A stretch of DNA of 36,973 bases, taken from positions 159,023 to 195,995 of the forward strand of contig SWDP01000002.1 of assembly GCA_005116885.1 (NCBI GenBank), read 5' to 3'. Below the pieces are notes generated by a model. That model was not told the origin of the DNA. It ran no database searches and worked only from the letters and a program-made list of their open reading frames with translations. This document shows, in pieces, positions 1 to 8,593 of this stretch (within the stretch, counting starts at the first letter, position 1; every line of letters starts with the position of its first letter). The position numbers and the translations under genes were made by a program. This stretch comes from Nitrospira sp. (lineage in GTDB: Bacteria; Nitrospirota; Nitrospiria; Nitrospirales; Nitrospiraceae).

Positions 1-63
1 TACGACGGCGACGGTAGGGAGCACGAATTACAAGCAGTATCCAGAAGTAAACTAGCGCAACAT
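1..63 (+). pseudogene. Decayed fragment of terminase small-subunit gene
   Basis: Bases 21-63 align without gaps to 2103-2145 inside the terminase small-subunit gene further on, matching at 35 of 43 positions by my count. No open frame is maintained, so this is a decayed second copy or the end of a duplicated phage-derived segment. The window begins here, so its full extent is unknown. The bases from 64 to 612 show no gene I can support; open frames there look random. Confidence 0.5.
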
Positions 64-612
64 AGTTGTTGACCGTCGGGGTCGCGAATCTAGAAATCAG
101 CACGACACATCACGCGCCGAAAGCGGGAGAGCTGAAGACGGACGAGCGTAAATAAGGGCGTCGTTTCGGAAGGGCTGGCGACCGCAAAGACCATCCTAAT
201 GACTATCTCCTGAGGCGACGATATGAACATAATTGAGGACCCGTGGTAGAGGACAATCTCGCGCTGTCGAAAGGACTCATTGGTATACCTCGAACAACTA
301 GGGCCTTTCCTAGTGAGCCCGCTACGCGTTCGACAGGTATAGTGACGATGAGCTTGAGAAAACGCTATGGGAATACGGCGGGAGTACGGGGCCCTTAGAC
401 CAGGTCCTTACCCATGTCAGTGAACCCTTGGCGAGATTCCGAAGCACACGAGGGCTCGGTTCCGAAAGGCACCGGGCCCTTCGTTTACCAGTGAAGACAG
501 CGGTGGAGACAGAAGGCGTGAGGCTGTTGAATCTCGCGGACAGAGAGGCGTAGGCTATTTTCGATGATGGGAACACCACGCACACGGACACGGACTGAAC
601 AGGGGGCGACAA
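64..612. other. Stretch without a recognisable gene
   Basis: I see no convincing coding sequence on either strand. The longest frame (minus strand, ending near 322) is rich in Ser/Val/Pro low-complexity runs and has no ribosome-binding site, so I treat it as chance. The stretch lies between a terminase fragment and a small hypothetical gene and is probably decayed accessory DNA. Confidence 0.4.
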
Positions 613-777
613 ATGGAGCTACCTCAATGGGTTGAAGATGACATCGAGTTGCTGCCGAAAGATTTTTCTGGCCAGATCGTCATTGAAGTGTGGGAGGGCG
701 GCGTGACGCGGCGTGACATCGTCAACCGTCGCCAGGCTCCGAAAATAGCAGCAGAAACGCTGCCTCGAGAAATTTGA
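613..777 (+). CDS. Small hypothetical protein (54 aa)
   Basis: A short frame starting ATG at 613 and ending TGA at 775-777. An AGGGGG run at 601-606 sits at a suitable distance for a ribosome-binding site. The protein is mildly acidic at the N-terminus (begins MELPQWVEDD) and basic in the middle (VTRRDIVNRR). There is no signal peptide, membrane segment or Cys motif. I do not recognise a family. It lies in an accessory patch with phage remnants, so it may be a mobile-element passenger. Its small size makes the call moderate. Confidence 0.45.
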   Translation: MELPQWVEDDIELLPKDFSGQIVIEVWEGGVTRRDIVNRRQAPKIAAETLPREI

Positions 778-847
778 TCGACGCCTGATTCGCATCAGCT
801 CTTTCGAAGTTCGCAGGCTAACTCGAGCCTGCTGAAGGAGGAGGGGT

Positions 848-1138
848 ATGCTTCAGAAACAAGTGACAATTCTGATCGTGATCATATACCTGGCGCTCGC
901 CGCATGCATGGGGTCTCAAACGACCTCAGCCCCACTGTCAGAACCCACCGTGTACGAGTGGATTGGCCCCGACCCTTCACCTTCGTTACAACGCCTGGCT
1001 CAGGACAAATCGACCTGTTTTCACGAATCCGAACGGACTGACACAGAAAAGGCCCCCGGTGTTGTGAGCGAGCACTGGAAGACGCACCTTAAGCTCTGCA
1101 TGCAGAAGCAGGGCTGGGGTGAGAAACTGGTCGACTAG
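848..1138 (+). CDS. Small putative lipoprotein
   Basis: A 96-residue protein with a short charged N-terminus, a hydrophobic stretch (about residues 7-19) and a lipobox-like LAAC with the Cys at position 20, so it is probably lipidated and anchored in the periplasm or outer membrane. A strong ribosome-binding site (GGAGGAGGGG) precedes the ATG. The mature part is short, Pro/Ser-rich at first, then has two further Cys residues that could form a disulfide. No catalytic motif is visible and I do not recognise a named family. It appears monocistronic: the next gene is on the opposite strand. Confidence 0.65.
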   Translation: MLQKQVTILIVIIYLALAACMGSQTTSAPLSEPTVYEWIGPDPSPSLQRLAQDKSTCFHESERTDTEKAPGVVSEHWKTHLKLCMQKQGWGEKLVD

Positions 1139-1278
1139 GCGTGCAGCAGGATCACGCTCCCATAAAGTCCAGGCCCGGGGGAGGCCCCAGCTCCTGAACA
1201 AAGGCCCGAGCCGGTTGATCGAATCCGTAGAAACGAGACGGTCAGCCAATCGTTCACCCGGAAATGCTCTGCTTCGCC

Positions 1279-1656
1279 TTATTCGTTCCCCGCAAACATG
1301 ATCGTACTGAGTAACGCATTTTCTGCCTGACGTGAATCCAATCTGGTGTGTTGAACGACGATGGGTACATCGGATTCAATGAGACTGGCGAAGTCTGTAT
1401 CGGTAGGGATCGGGGCCGGGTCTGTCAGATCGTTGAACCGCACATGCATCGTCCGCTCAGCGGGCACGACCAGCCTGTAGGGACCGACCAGCCCACGATC
1501 CGTATAAAACACGGTGATTTCCACACGGGCGTCACACGGCCACACATTCAACACGCAGACCGTTTCGTGGCTCGTCATCTGCGGATGCGGACCTGTGCTC
1601 GTCGGAGGAATATAACCTTCCACTATAGCCCAACGTTTCTTCCCAATTGGTTCCAT
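1279..1656 (-). CDS. Sensory rhodopsin transducer family protein (ASRT-like)
   Basis: A 125-residue soluble protein that strongly resembles the Anabaena sensory rhodopsin transducer family. The recognisable blocks are WAIVEGYIPP near residue 9, SHETVCVLN near 29, VEITVFYTD, GPYRLVVPAERT, HVRFNDL and a C-terminal QHTRLDSRQAENALLSTI. In Anabaena this beta-sandwich tetramer binds the cytoplasmic face of a photosensory rhodopsin, and it has been proposed to bind DNA or small ligands. The length matches the family. No rhodopsin gene is present in this window, so a light-sensing role here is unsupported; many bacteria carry the domain without a rhodopsin. It is flanked by phage-remnant DNA and reads opposite to its neighbours. 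Confidence 0.85.
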   Translation of the reverse strand: MEPIGKKRWAIVEGYIPPTSTGPHPQMTSHETVCVLNVWPCDARVEITVFYTDRGLVGPYRLVVPAERTMHVRFNDLTDPAPIPTDTDFASLIESDVPIVVQHTRLDSRQAENALLSTIMFAGNE

Positions 1657-1843
1657 CGGTCTTCCTTCATCGTTTCGAGCTTCGCATTGAAGTCATGCCC
1701 CCCCACTGGCCTTGAGGCGGGTTAGTATCCGTTCCGCAAAAGAAGAAGACACTGCCTAGTTTATACCTGGTGATGGTGCCAAAGGTGGGATTTGATTCGG
1801 AGGCCATTTAAGCCTCTTCAATACTGACGCGAGGTTCGCAGAC

Positions 1844-2269
1844 TTGGTGATAGAGAGTCACAACTTGAGCCTTGGGAGGGAGCATGGACCGGGGGCGCCG
1901 GACAAACCGACGTTCCTTGATGACTTTGCCAGCGAGGAATGGGACCGGCTCACCGGGATGTTAGTCTCTGCTCGCGTGATCACGAAGGGCGATGGCGGAA
2001 TTCTCCTTGTGGCCTGTGATGCCTATTCGCAATTGAGGCAGTGCCAGAAGTTTCTCAAAGAGAAAGGCTCACGATCCTACGATGCCAGCTCGATCAATGG
2101 CGGCACGAGTTACAAGCCATATCCAGAAGTCGGTCAGCGCAACATGGCCCGGCGGCAGTATCAATCTGCGCTGTCAGAGTTGGGTCTGAGTCCATCGAGC
2201 AGAAGCAAGGTCAAGACTCTTCCTGAACCTCCGAAGGCGAAGGGTACGGCGAAGTTCTTCACGTCATAA
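1844..2269 (+). CDS. Phage terminase small subunit, P27-like, N-terminally short
   Basis: The 141-residue product has a central helical segment (EEWDRLTGMLVSARVITKGD) and a C-terminal block (NMARRQYQSALSELGLSP) typical of P27-family terminase small subunits, which bind viral DNA at the packaging start and recruit the large subunit. The start is TTG (1844) or GTG (1847) with no good ribosome-binding site. The usual N-terminal Gly-Arg-Pro-Pro-Lys-Pro block is missing, so the 5' end may be lost. No large subunit, portal or capsid gene follows. I infer an orphan prophage remnant. A degraded copy of part of this gene lies at 21-63. Confidence 0.65.
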   Translation: MVIESHNLSLGREHGPGAPDKPTFLDDFASEEWDRLTGMLVSARVITKGDGGILLVACDAYSQLRQCQKFLKEKGSRSYDASSINGGTSYKPYPEVGQRNMARRQYQSALSELGLSPSSRSKVKTLPEPPKAKGTAKFFTS

Positions 2270-2285
2270 GAATAGGGATGAGAAC

Positions 2286-2516
2286 GTGCCGTGTCCAAGA
2301 TGTGGCGGGTACTCAAGGAAAATCGAGGTGCTCACAGAGGAAGAACCGATCGAGGCGAGCACATGCGTGAATTGCGGGGCGATCTTCGGGGAGCCAGTAC
2401 TGGACCACCATCACCGACTAGCGTTCCCTCCCCCACCAAGTCTAGAAGTACTTACGCTTGTATGTGATCCGGAAGGGTGTCTACTGAAAATGATCCAGCG
2501 ATTACGGGGTCAATGA
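2286..2516 (+). CDS. Small zinc-ribbon-like protein
   Basis: A 76-residue product starting at GTG 2286, with AGGGATGAG upstream as a plausible ribosome-binding site. It has two CxxC pairs (CPRCGG near residue 3 and CVNCG near residue 32), the layout of a small zinc ribbon. The C-terminal half is Pro-rich then hydrophobic, with no further motif. It starts 16 bases after the terminase gene and may be cotranscribed with it. Function unknown; short zinc ribbons of this type often bind nucleic acid or protein partners. Confidence 0.55.
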   Translation: MPCPRCGGYSRKIEVLTEEEPIEASTCVNCGAIFGEPVLDHHHRLAFPPPPSLEVLTLVCDPEGCLLKMIQRLRGQ

Positions 2517-2524
2517 GAGGGATA

Positions 2525-3538
2525 CTATGCCGTCGATGGCGTATCGTCCCAATCGTAGCCATCGCCTTGTTGTCTCTGCTTGTCGTAGTTATAGCCCGGC
2601 CAGGTAACCATAAGGAGATTGTTTTCGGTGGAATGTGGATCGTACCGTCTTGCATATCCAGCTCGATGGCGGATGCCAAAATGATCGATGTATTCGGCAA
2701 CTCCCAATATATAGAAGTTTTTGGTTCTGTTCCATATTGCGCTACTTTCTTCTTCGCTCATAATAAACGACTGGGAGGGGAATATTGCATCAGTTCCGTA
2801 CATGGTGGCTCTTATCACAAAGACTATTGTGTCGGGGTCATTGTATGGAGGAACGACGGGCAAAGGTTCATCGCTGGGATGAATGAATTGACTGAAATCA
2901 AGGCGGGTAAGATCGGCTGGGGTCTTCCCGATGTTGCGCACGTCAAATTGAACTTGATAGGTCCTCTTTTTTGAGTAGAGAACATCCGCGTCAGAAGTAG
3001 TTCTAATCATACCGTGTTGGTCATGGGAAATTTTGATGTAGGCCCGCTCAGAGAGAGTGATGGCTTTAGCCGTTTCCAGGGCAGCAGCAGCGGATTTCCC
3101 GGCATCCTTAGCGGCTTTGTTCATCAGCAGTAATTGCCAGAAAAACAGTCCAAGCTGCAAACCTCCTACAACTACAAGCAGACGAGTGAAAAATGCCAAA
3201 TTATCGGTGTACACGGCCAGCTTCTCAGTCTGATCAGCAATTTTTTCCTCGGCCTTGAGCGCTTTTCCATCTATCTGTATCTTTTCTTTCTCATATTGAT
3301 CGGATATGTGTGCTTTAGCCTCGCGTATTGTGGAAGTCAACTCATTGATCGCGGCAGAAAGATCATTGGGGTTGGACTGTGTAGCCTCGCGGTTTTCATT
3401 CTTCTGAGCGATCTTGGGACGGCTGGTTTCGGTAGTCCTGCTTCTTTCTGGTGCGGCTGGTGGTGAGGCGTATATTGGTTGAGCTAGAAGAAGTACCAAG
3501 AAAACCGCGATGGTCATACATGCTCTCACAGTCTGCAT
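2525..3538 (-). CDS. Exported coiled-coil membrane protein of unknown function
   Basis: A 337-residue protein. Residues 1-24 form a signal peptide with a likely cut after YAS. Residues about 60-115 are charged and heptad-like (coiled coil). A hydrophobic segment at about 117-139 is a membrane helix. An Ala/Lys-rich linker leads to a C-terminal domain of about 160 residues with beta-rich character (YQVQFDVRNIGKTPADL near 205). The general plan of coiled coil, one membrane helix, Ala-rich linker and then an ERAYI-type beta domain is seen in many uncharacterised bacterial membrane proteins. It lies just downstream of the truncated glgC and probably belongs to the inserted accessory DNA. Confidence 0.75.
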   Translation of the reverse strand: MQTVRACMTIAVFLVLLLAQPIYASPPAAPERSRTTETSRPKIAQKNENREATQSNPNDLSAAINELTSTIREAKAHISDQYEKEKIQIDGKALKAEEKIADQTEKLAVYTDNLAFFTRLLVVVGGLQLGLFFWQLLLMNKAAKDAGKSAAAALETAKAITLSERAYIKISHDQHGMIRTTSDADVLYSKKRTYQVQFDVRNIGKTPADLTRLDFSQFIHPSDEPLPVVPPYNDPDTIVFVIRATMYGTDAIFPSQSFIMSEEESSAIWNRTKNFYILGVAEYIDHFGIRHRAGYARRYDPHSTENNLLMVTWPGYNYDKQRQQGDGYDWDDTPSTA

Positions 3539-3715
3539 GCCTTGATCGCTGTGCCGAAGATGTCAGCATTCATAGGCTGGTTGTATGGCTACCCCTTCCC
3601 CTTGGGTAGCATGCCCTTCTTCTTTAATCACCTGGCGGCAGCGCCGGCTGTTAAAATGCGCGGGTGCTGAAGACATGGGAAGCGCGTAAGGGCTAATCGT
3701 GGTTCTGGTTCAGCA

Positions 3716-4666
3716 TCACGAAAAATAAGAATCCAGAGCCACGCCCATTCTTCCGCCTTGATAATCTTGCGAGAAGACGAATTTAGCCGGTGGAAACTGT
3801 CCTTGATACGTCCGAATCGGCCACTGTTGGTCGTAGAGATTAAAGAGGGGATCCACCGCGACAAGGTCCATGTTCGCTTCCCAATAGGCGTCCAAGGTGC
3901 CGATGTCCCGCCAGTACTTCACATCTTTCTTGTTCGCGTCGACAAATTTGTAGGCGTAGACCGGCCGATCGCGAATCATGCGTGGAATGATATTTCTCCC
4001 GAAGTCGTGACTGCCACCCTCCTGGGCGTCGGCGATCAACTGCTCGCGGAGGACTTTGGTGCGAAAGAGGTAGATGCCCATCGAGCCAAAGGCGCGGGTC
4101 GGATCGTTGGGAATCGACGGCGGGTTCGCGGGCTTTTCGATGAAGTCCGTAATCCGGAAATCTTCATTCACATGGATGACGCCGAATCGATGGGCATCTT
4201 CGATCGGAATATCGATTGCGCCGACCACGGCATCGGCCCCTTTGGCGAGCAGCCAATGGAACATTTCCATATAGTTCATCTTGTAGATGTGGTCACCCGC
4301 CAGGATGAGTACATAGTCCGGCTGTTCGGTGTCGAGCAGAAAGAGGTTTTGATAGACTGCGTCGGCGGTACCTTGGTACCATTCTTCACTGATCCGCTGC
4401 TGGGGCGGAATCGAGGCGATATATTCGCCGAGTTCTGCATTCATGATATTCCAGCCTGTACGGATGTGGCGATCGAGTGAGTGGGATTTATACTGGATGA
4501 GAACGGCGACTTTTCGAAGCCCCGAGTTGAGACAATTGCTGAGCGTAAAATCGATAATGCGATATTTCCCGCCGAAGGGAACGGCAGGCTTGGCCCGATG
4601 CTCGGTGAGGGGCTGAAGACGCTCGCCTTTCCCGCCCGCCAGCAACATGGTGAACATGTTCAGCAT
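3716..4666 (-). pseudogene. glgC: Glucose-1-phosphate adenylyltransferase, C-terminally truncated
   Basis: Encodes the nucleotidyltransferase half of ADP-glucose pyrophosphorylase, which makes ADP-glucose for glycogen synthesis. The N-terminal pyrophosphorylase signature (MLLAGGKGERLQPLT), AKPAVPFGGKYRIIDF, WYQGTADAVYQN, AGDHIYKM and the FIEKP lysine motif are intact. The frame ends abruptly after GVALDS with three unrelated residues and TGA. Family members are about 410-430 residues and continue into a left-handed beta-helix domain needed for tetramer assembly and allosteric control; this one stops near residue 316. DNA beyond about 3725 does not encode the missing domain in any frame I read. 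I place the start at ATG 4666; ATG 4657, ATG 4711 and TTG 4723 are possible. Probably inactive or misregulated. Confidence 0.85.
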
Positions 4667-4794
4667 TGCGGCGGATTGTAACAGGACACAGAGGAAATAG
4701 AAAGAAAGCATACTCGTTGACAACGCGAGAATCTGAGACGATACTACACAGGGTAGTCTGGAAAATTAGTGAGTAATCGAGCAAAGGAGTCAGC

Positions 4795-5082
4795 ATGAAG
4801 CGGGATGTCGTGGTCACGTCGCTGGTGAGGCAGAAAGCGGTTCAAAAGCCGACAGTGGATCGCGCGGTCGATTCGCTCCGGCGGGTCGAGCATCTTGAAA
4901 GCCAAATGGCAAAGCTGTCAGAATTGGTCCGCGAGCATGCGGAGGATGTCGATCGATTGGTGCGTATTGTGGCTGAAGATCGTGACGTTATTCGACGGCA
5001 GCTTTTGCGCAAGCATCATGAGCAAGTTCGGGTCCGCAAGCATCTTCGAGCATCCAACTCTAAGGTGGGACTCGATTTCTGA
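4795..5082 (+). CDS. Small coiled-coil hypothetical protein
   Basis: A 95-residue, highly charged protein that starts at ATG 4795 behind a good ribosome-binding site (AAAGGAG). The middle (about residues 25-80) is a continuous helix with heptad-spaced Leu/Val (HLESQMAKLSELVREHAEDV), suggesting a coiled coil. No signal peptide, membrane segment or Cys. I do not recognise a family. It diverges from glgC and may have its own promoter in the space 4667-4794. A longer overlapping frame in another phase begins at 4895, but its genuine start lies much further downstream. Confidence 0.6.
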   Translation: MKRDVVVTSLVRQKAVQKPTVDRAVDSLRRVEHLESQMAKLSELVREHAEDVDRLVRIVAEDRDVIRRQLLRKHHEQVRVRKHLRASNSKVGLDF

Positions 5083-5413
5083 GTCTGGTGATTTTGTACC
5101 GTCGATCCCTCCCCATGAGTCCACCTTCGCATCTGTCATGTGGAAAGCGACTCCTGAAACTGTCAACCTGTTGAATGTCCAGAATTCATCAGATCCTCAG
5201 AGATCCTCCACATTACGCTTCACGGGTGTCGCGAACAGCGTAGACAGACTTTTGGGGCGGTCTGCCAGCGCAGCGTCCGCGTCGTCTGTCATGGGCTCTA
5301 TCGCTGATCTTGAAGACGCTGGAGTCGAGTGGAGAAGGCCTATGTGTGCTCAGGAGATGAGAATGTTCGGGATTGCAGGCAATATGTGCGATCGTGATGG
5401 GGGAGGAAAAGAG
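5083..5413. other. Gap without a supported gene
   Basis: 331 bases between a coiled-coil protein and the HEAT-repeat protein. The reading frame of the downstream gene stays open through this stretch, but its conceptual product is Ser/Arg-rich, has no domain character and would place a signal peptide in mid-protein. I therefore treat it as a leader or intergenic region. No clear terminator or promoter was identified. Confidence 0.4.
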
Positions 5414-6217
5414 ATGACCGTGCGGCAGCAATATTTTCATTCTTGGGGAATCGCCTTCTTCATTGTGTTGGTAGGAATCGTTCCGACTCTATCGGCTGAG
5501 CCGATCGGGAAAGGATGGAGCATTCCTGTCCAAGTGCCTTATGAGGCGCCTCCGAAAGGACAGGAGCTATCTGCTGAATCGGTTCCCCAGAATACGAAAT
5601 CGTTGACGGCTGGGGAGGTTCAGCGGGCGAAAGTACTCCTGCCATTGTTGGAAGAAGCGCAAGAATTTTGGGCCATGGGCGAATTCGTGCATCTCGGCGA
5701 ACCATCGGTTCCGGTTTTGGTCAAAGGATTGACGATGGCGGGACCGCGTATTCGCTACAATACGATTGAAACGATTTCAATGTTGAAGGCGACTTCGGCA
5801 GTTCCAGCTCTCGCCGCTGCGGCCAAGGAGCCGAACGAAATCCCGCGGGTGCGTGAACATGCGTTGCGAGTGGCCGTTCGATTGGATGGGGCAAAAGTTG
5901 TCGATGCGATCGAGTCTATGGCACACGATCAGAATTCGTCGATCCGAAAGGCCGCTGCATTTGAGGCTCGGTATGTCAGAGAGAAAGCGGTGGTTCCGGT
6001 TCTGATCGGGATGATTGCCGATGAAGAGCGATTTGTCGCATTCTCAGCGGTGCAGTCGCTCTGGATTCTGACTCGGCATGAAACGGAGTTTCACGATTGG
6101 GAGACGTCGACCAGACAAGACCGTCAAGAGTGGGCGACCGAATGGTTAGAATGGTGGAACGGTCAGAAGGATAGTTTCGAAATATTGGATCCAAAAAAAC
6201 CTGGCCGGGCTCGATAA
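5414..6217 (+). CDS. Exported HEAT-repeat protein
   Basis: 267 residues from ATG 5414, chosen because GGGGGAGGAAAAGAG precedes it and a signal peptide follows at once (hydrophobic residues about 12-27, likely cut after LSA). After a Pro-rich linker, residues about 70-240 contain helical repeats of HEAT/PBS-lyase type (VPVLVKGL, AVPALAAAAKE, VVPVLIGMIADE spaced about 31-35 residues). Such repeats form a curved scaffold for protein contacts. The tail is Trp/Glu-rich (WATEWLEWW), reminiscent of the end domain seen in other HEAT-type exported proteins. Probably periplasmic; partner unknown. An upstream in-frame extension to 4895 is open but unlikely to be coding. Confidence 0.7.
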   Translation: MTVRQQYFHSWGIAFFIVLVGIVPTLSAEPIGKGWSIPVQVPYEAPPKGQELSAESVPQNTKSLTAGEVQRAKVLLPLLEEAQEFWAMGEFVHLGEPSVPVLVKGLTMAGPRIRYNTIETISMLKATSAVPALAAAAKEPNEIPRVREHALRVAVRLDGAKVVDAIESMAHDQNSSIRKAAAFEARYVREKAVVPVLIGMIADEERFVAFSAVQSLWILTRHETEFHDWETSTRQDRQEWATEWLEWWNGQKDSFEILDPKKPGRAR

Positions 6218-6359
6218 CTCCCCGCGATGTGGAGAGAATGGGGCTCTCTTCCCCGGTTCCTCCATACGTACGCCTTGCAGGGGCAAAAAATCCTGTGTTA
6301 TATTTTTCCGGTCTCTTCCTTTGTCGCGCATTGTTATAGAAGGAAATGTAATTCACGGT

Positions 6360-6857
6360 ATGCCTACACTCCAGATTGCAAAGCTTGGGAACCCCGTTTT
6401 GCGCCAGATCGCGGCCCCGGTCGACCTTCGCAATATCCGCACATACGTCATATAGCAATTCATTGATAATCTGATTCAGACGATGTTGGCCGAACCAGGG
6501 ATCGGTTTGGCGGCGCCTCAAGTCTCGCGCTCAATTCAATTAGTTGTCATGGGGTGCGAAGGGGAGGAGGGATTTCCTGAAACAGTCCTGATTAATCCCA
6601 AGATCGTCTTCTATGGCCCGGAGCAAGTTGAAAACTGGGAAGGCTGTCTCAGTGTGGATGGGCTCAGAGGAAAGGTCACGAGGCCGTCGGTCGTGAGGGT
6701 TCAGGCGTTGGATCGTCATGGGAAATCCATGGATTTCGAAGCGACCGGTCTCTATGCCGTCTGTATCCAGCATGAGATGGATCATCTGATCGGCAAGCTA
6801 TTTTTGGATCGAATGACCGACATGTCGACGCTCACGCAGCTCCCCGAGTTTGAATAA
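6360..6857 (+). pseudogene. def: Peptide deformylase with in-frame amber stop
   Basis: Peptide deformylase removes formyl from the N-terminal Met of new proteins using a metal held by Cys and two His. From ATG 6360 the frame reads a normal N-terminus (MPTLQIAKLGNPVLRQIA), then hits TAG at 6453-6455 (codon 32). The same frame continues with QFIDNLIQTM, motif 1 GIGLAAPQ, motif 2 EGCLSV and motif 3 HEMDH, ending at 6857. The full length of about 165 residues fits the family. The only Met restart (6483) would lose the N-terminal strand and helix and lacks a ribosome-binding site. Everything else is intact, so a recent nonsense mutation or a sequencing error is likely. It ends 9 bases before the ABC exporter gene. 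Confidence 0.85.
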
Positions 6858-6866
6858 TGTGCGCTT

Positions 6867-8591
6867 ATGAAAACCCTGCTTCGAGTGCTCCAGTATCTCA
6901 GCCCGCACCGTTCCATGGTGGTCGGTACATTTGTGTTTGCCGGGCTCGCGACTGCGTTTGAGCTCATCCCTCCGTGGCTGATCAAAGTCATCATCGACGA
7001 CGTGATCCAGGCCGGCCAGACTCAGCTCCTGGTATGGGTATTTCTCGCGTTGTGCGGCGCCTATGTGTTGCGGAACCTCTGCGGGTCGATGCGGATCAGG
7101 CTGAATAATGGGTTGGAGCAGCAAGTCGTGCATGACTTGCACGTCCAGGTGTTCTCCGCACTCCAGAGACTCTCGATCAGTTTCTACGAGAATCGCCCGA
7201 CGGGCGAGATCATGTCGCGAGTGCTAAACGATACCGAGCATATGCAGCGCATCTTCGTCGATGGACTCGAGGAGATCATTACGGCCGGGCTGACGCTGAC
7301 CGGGATCATGATCATGCTATTCATGCTCAATTGGAAGCTGGCTCTGTTGGCGCTTGTGCCGATTCCCCTCTTGATTGTGGGGGCGGCGTTGTTTACCAAA
7401 CGTGTCCATGGGCATTATCGCGCGATTCGAAAGGGGTCGGCCGAGCTGAACGCCCTCTTACAAGACATGCTGGCAGGCATCAGAGAGACGATGGGTTTCA
7501 ATCGCCAGCCCTACGAGCAGGAGCGATTCGATCGAAAGAGTGATCGTTGCAGGCAGGATACGTTGAAGGCCATGTTTCTCTGGTCTTACTATTCCCCGGG
7601 CATGATGCTGATCGGGAGTCTTGGCGGGGCCATGGTGCTCTGGTTCGGCACCGCTGAAGTGTTAGAGCATCGTCTGTCCGTGGGCGAGCTTGTGATGTTC
7701 ATCTCCTATCTTGCGCTGTTCTATGTGCCGATCAATCAGATTCACTCCGTCAATCACATGCTGCAGCATGCCTTGGCCGCAAGTGAACGGGTGTTCGAAG
7801 TGCTCGATCTTATTCCGGAGGTCAAGGATCGCCCGGACGCTCGTGCACCAGGCACTCGATTGCGAGGAGAGGTCGCCTTTCAGCACGTTGGGTTTCATTA
7901 TCGAGCCGACACGCCGATCTTGACCGACATCACGATTGCAGTCCGTGCGGGGGAGCGCGTCGCGCTAGTGGGTCCGAGCGGAGCGGGGAAGAGCACGACG
8001 CTCAAGTTATTGATGCGGTTTTACGATGTGACGCAGGGAGCTGTTACTGTCGATGGGCACGATATTCGTGATCTTTCGTTGTCTTTCCTTCGCAGTCAAA
8101 TCGGGCTGGTTCAGCAAGAGCCCTTCTTGTTCAATGGCACCGTCAGAGAGAATATTCTCTATGGTGACCTTACGGCCAGGCAAGACGAGGTTGAGGCAGC
8201 GGCGAAGGTGGCCCGCGCGCATGACTTCATCATGGCTCTTCCTGAGGGGTACGATACTTGGATAGGGGAGCGCGGCGTCAAGCTTTCCGTCGGGCAGCGG
8301 CAGCGTGTGTCGATCGCCCGTGTGATTCTGAAAGACCCTCCGATCGTCATGTTTGATGAGGCCACCTCCAATATCGACACAGAGACCGAAGTCAAGATTC
8401 GTGAGGTATTAGACGATCTGACAAAAGGGCGGACGACGATCATCATTGCCCATCGTCTTTCCACGATCCACGGTGTCGATCGCATCATTGTGGTGGATCA
8501 CGGGCGTGTCGTCGAAGATGGGACGCATGAGGCGTTGATCGGGCACGAAGGGGTGTATGCCAGGCTGTATGACGCCCAATTCCAAGTCTAA
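6867..8591 (+). CDS. ABC exporter, fused permease/ATPase (MsbA-like)
   Basis: A 574-residue half-transporter that works as a homodimer in the inner membrane. The N-terminal six-helix type I exporter domain spans about residues 15-305, with the typical SISFYENRPTGEIMSRVLND coupling segment near 105. The ATPase follows: Walker A GPSGAGKST at 369-377, signature LSVGQ at 473-477, Walker B IVMFDE at 493-498 and the switch His 529 in AHRLST. The signature has Val in place of the usual first Gly, which is tolerated in some exporters. The sequence resembles lipid A/multidrug exporters (MsbA group), but the substrate cannot be read from sequence. It starts 9 bases after def and is probably cotranscribed with it. 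A palindromic repeat with T-runs follows at once. Confidence 0.92.
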   Translation: MKTLLRVLQYLSPHRSMVVGTFVFAGLATAFELIPPWLIKVIIDDVIQAGQTQLLVWVFLALCGAYVLRNLCGSMRIRLNNGLEQQVVHDLHVQVFSALQRLSISFYENRPTGEIMSRVLNDTEHMQRIFVDGLEEIITAGLTLTGIMIMLFMLNWKLALLALVPIPLLIVGAALFTKRVHGHYRAIRKGSAELNALLQDMLAGIRETMGFNRQPYEQERFDRKSDRCRQDTLKAMFLWSYYSPGMMLIGSLGGAMVLWFGTAEVLEHRLSVGELVMFISYLALFYVPINQIHSVNHMLQHALAASERVFEVLDLIPEVKDRPDARAPGTRLRGEVAFQHVGFHYRADTPILTDITIAVRAGERVALVGPSGAGKSTTLKLLMRFYDVTQGAVTVDGHDIRDLSLSFLRSQIGLVQQEPFLFNGTVRENILYGDLTARQDEVEAAAKVARAHDFIMALPEGYDTWIGERGVKLSVGQRQRVSIARVILKDPPIVMFDEATSNIDTETEVKIREVLDDLTKGRTTIIIAHRLSTIHGVDRIIVVDHGRVVEDGTHEALIGHEGVYARLYDAQFQV

Positions 8592-8593
8592 CG

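Noticed and set aside
2477-2974. 165-codon plus-strand frame with a hydrophobic N-terminus
   Set aside because: It lies wholly antisense to the exported coiled-coil protein gene (2525-3538), which has a better domain layout and signal peptide; no family is recognisable.
3758-4480. 240-codon plus-strand frame
   Set aside because: Antisense to glgC, whose motifs are unmistakable; the frame is open only because of codon bias on the other strand.
5976-6521. Minus-strand frame of 181 codons
   Set aside because: Antisense to the HEAT-repeat gene end and def start; product is Arg/Pro-rich and featureless.
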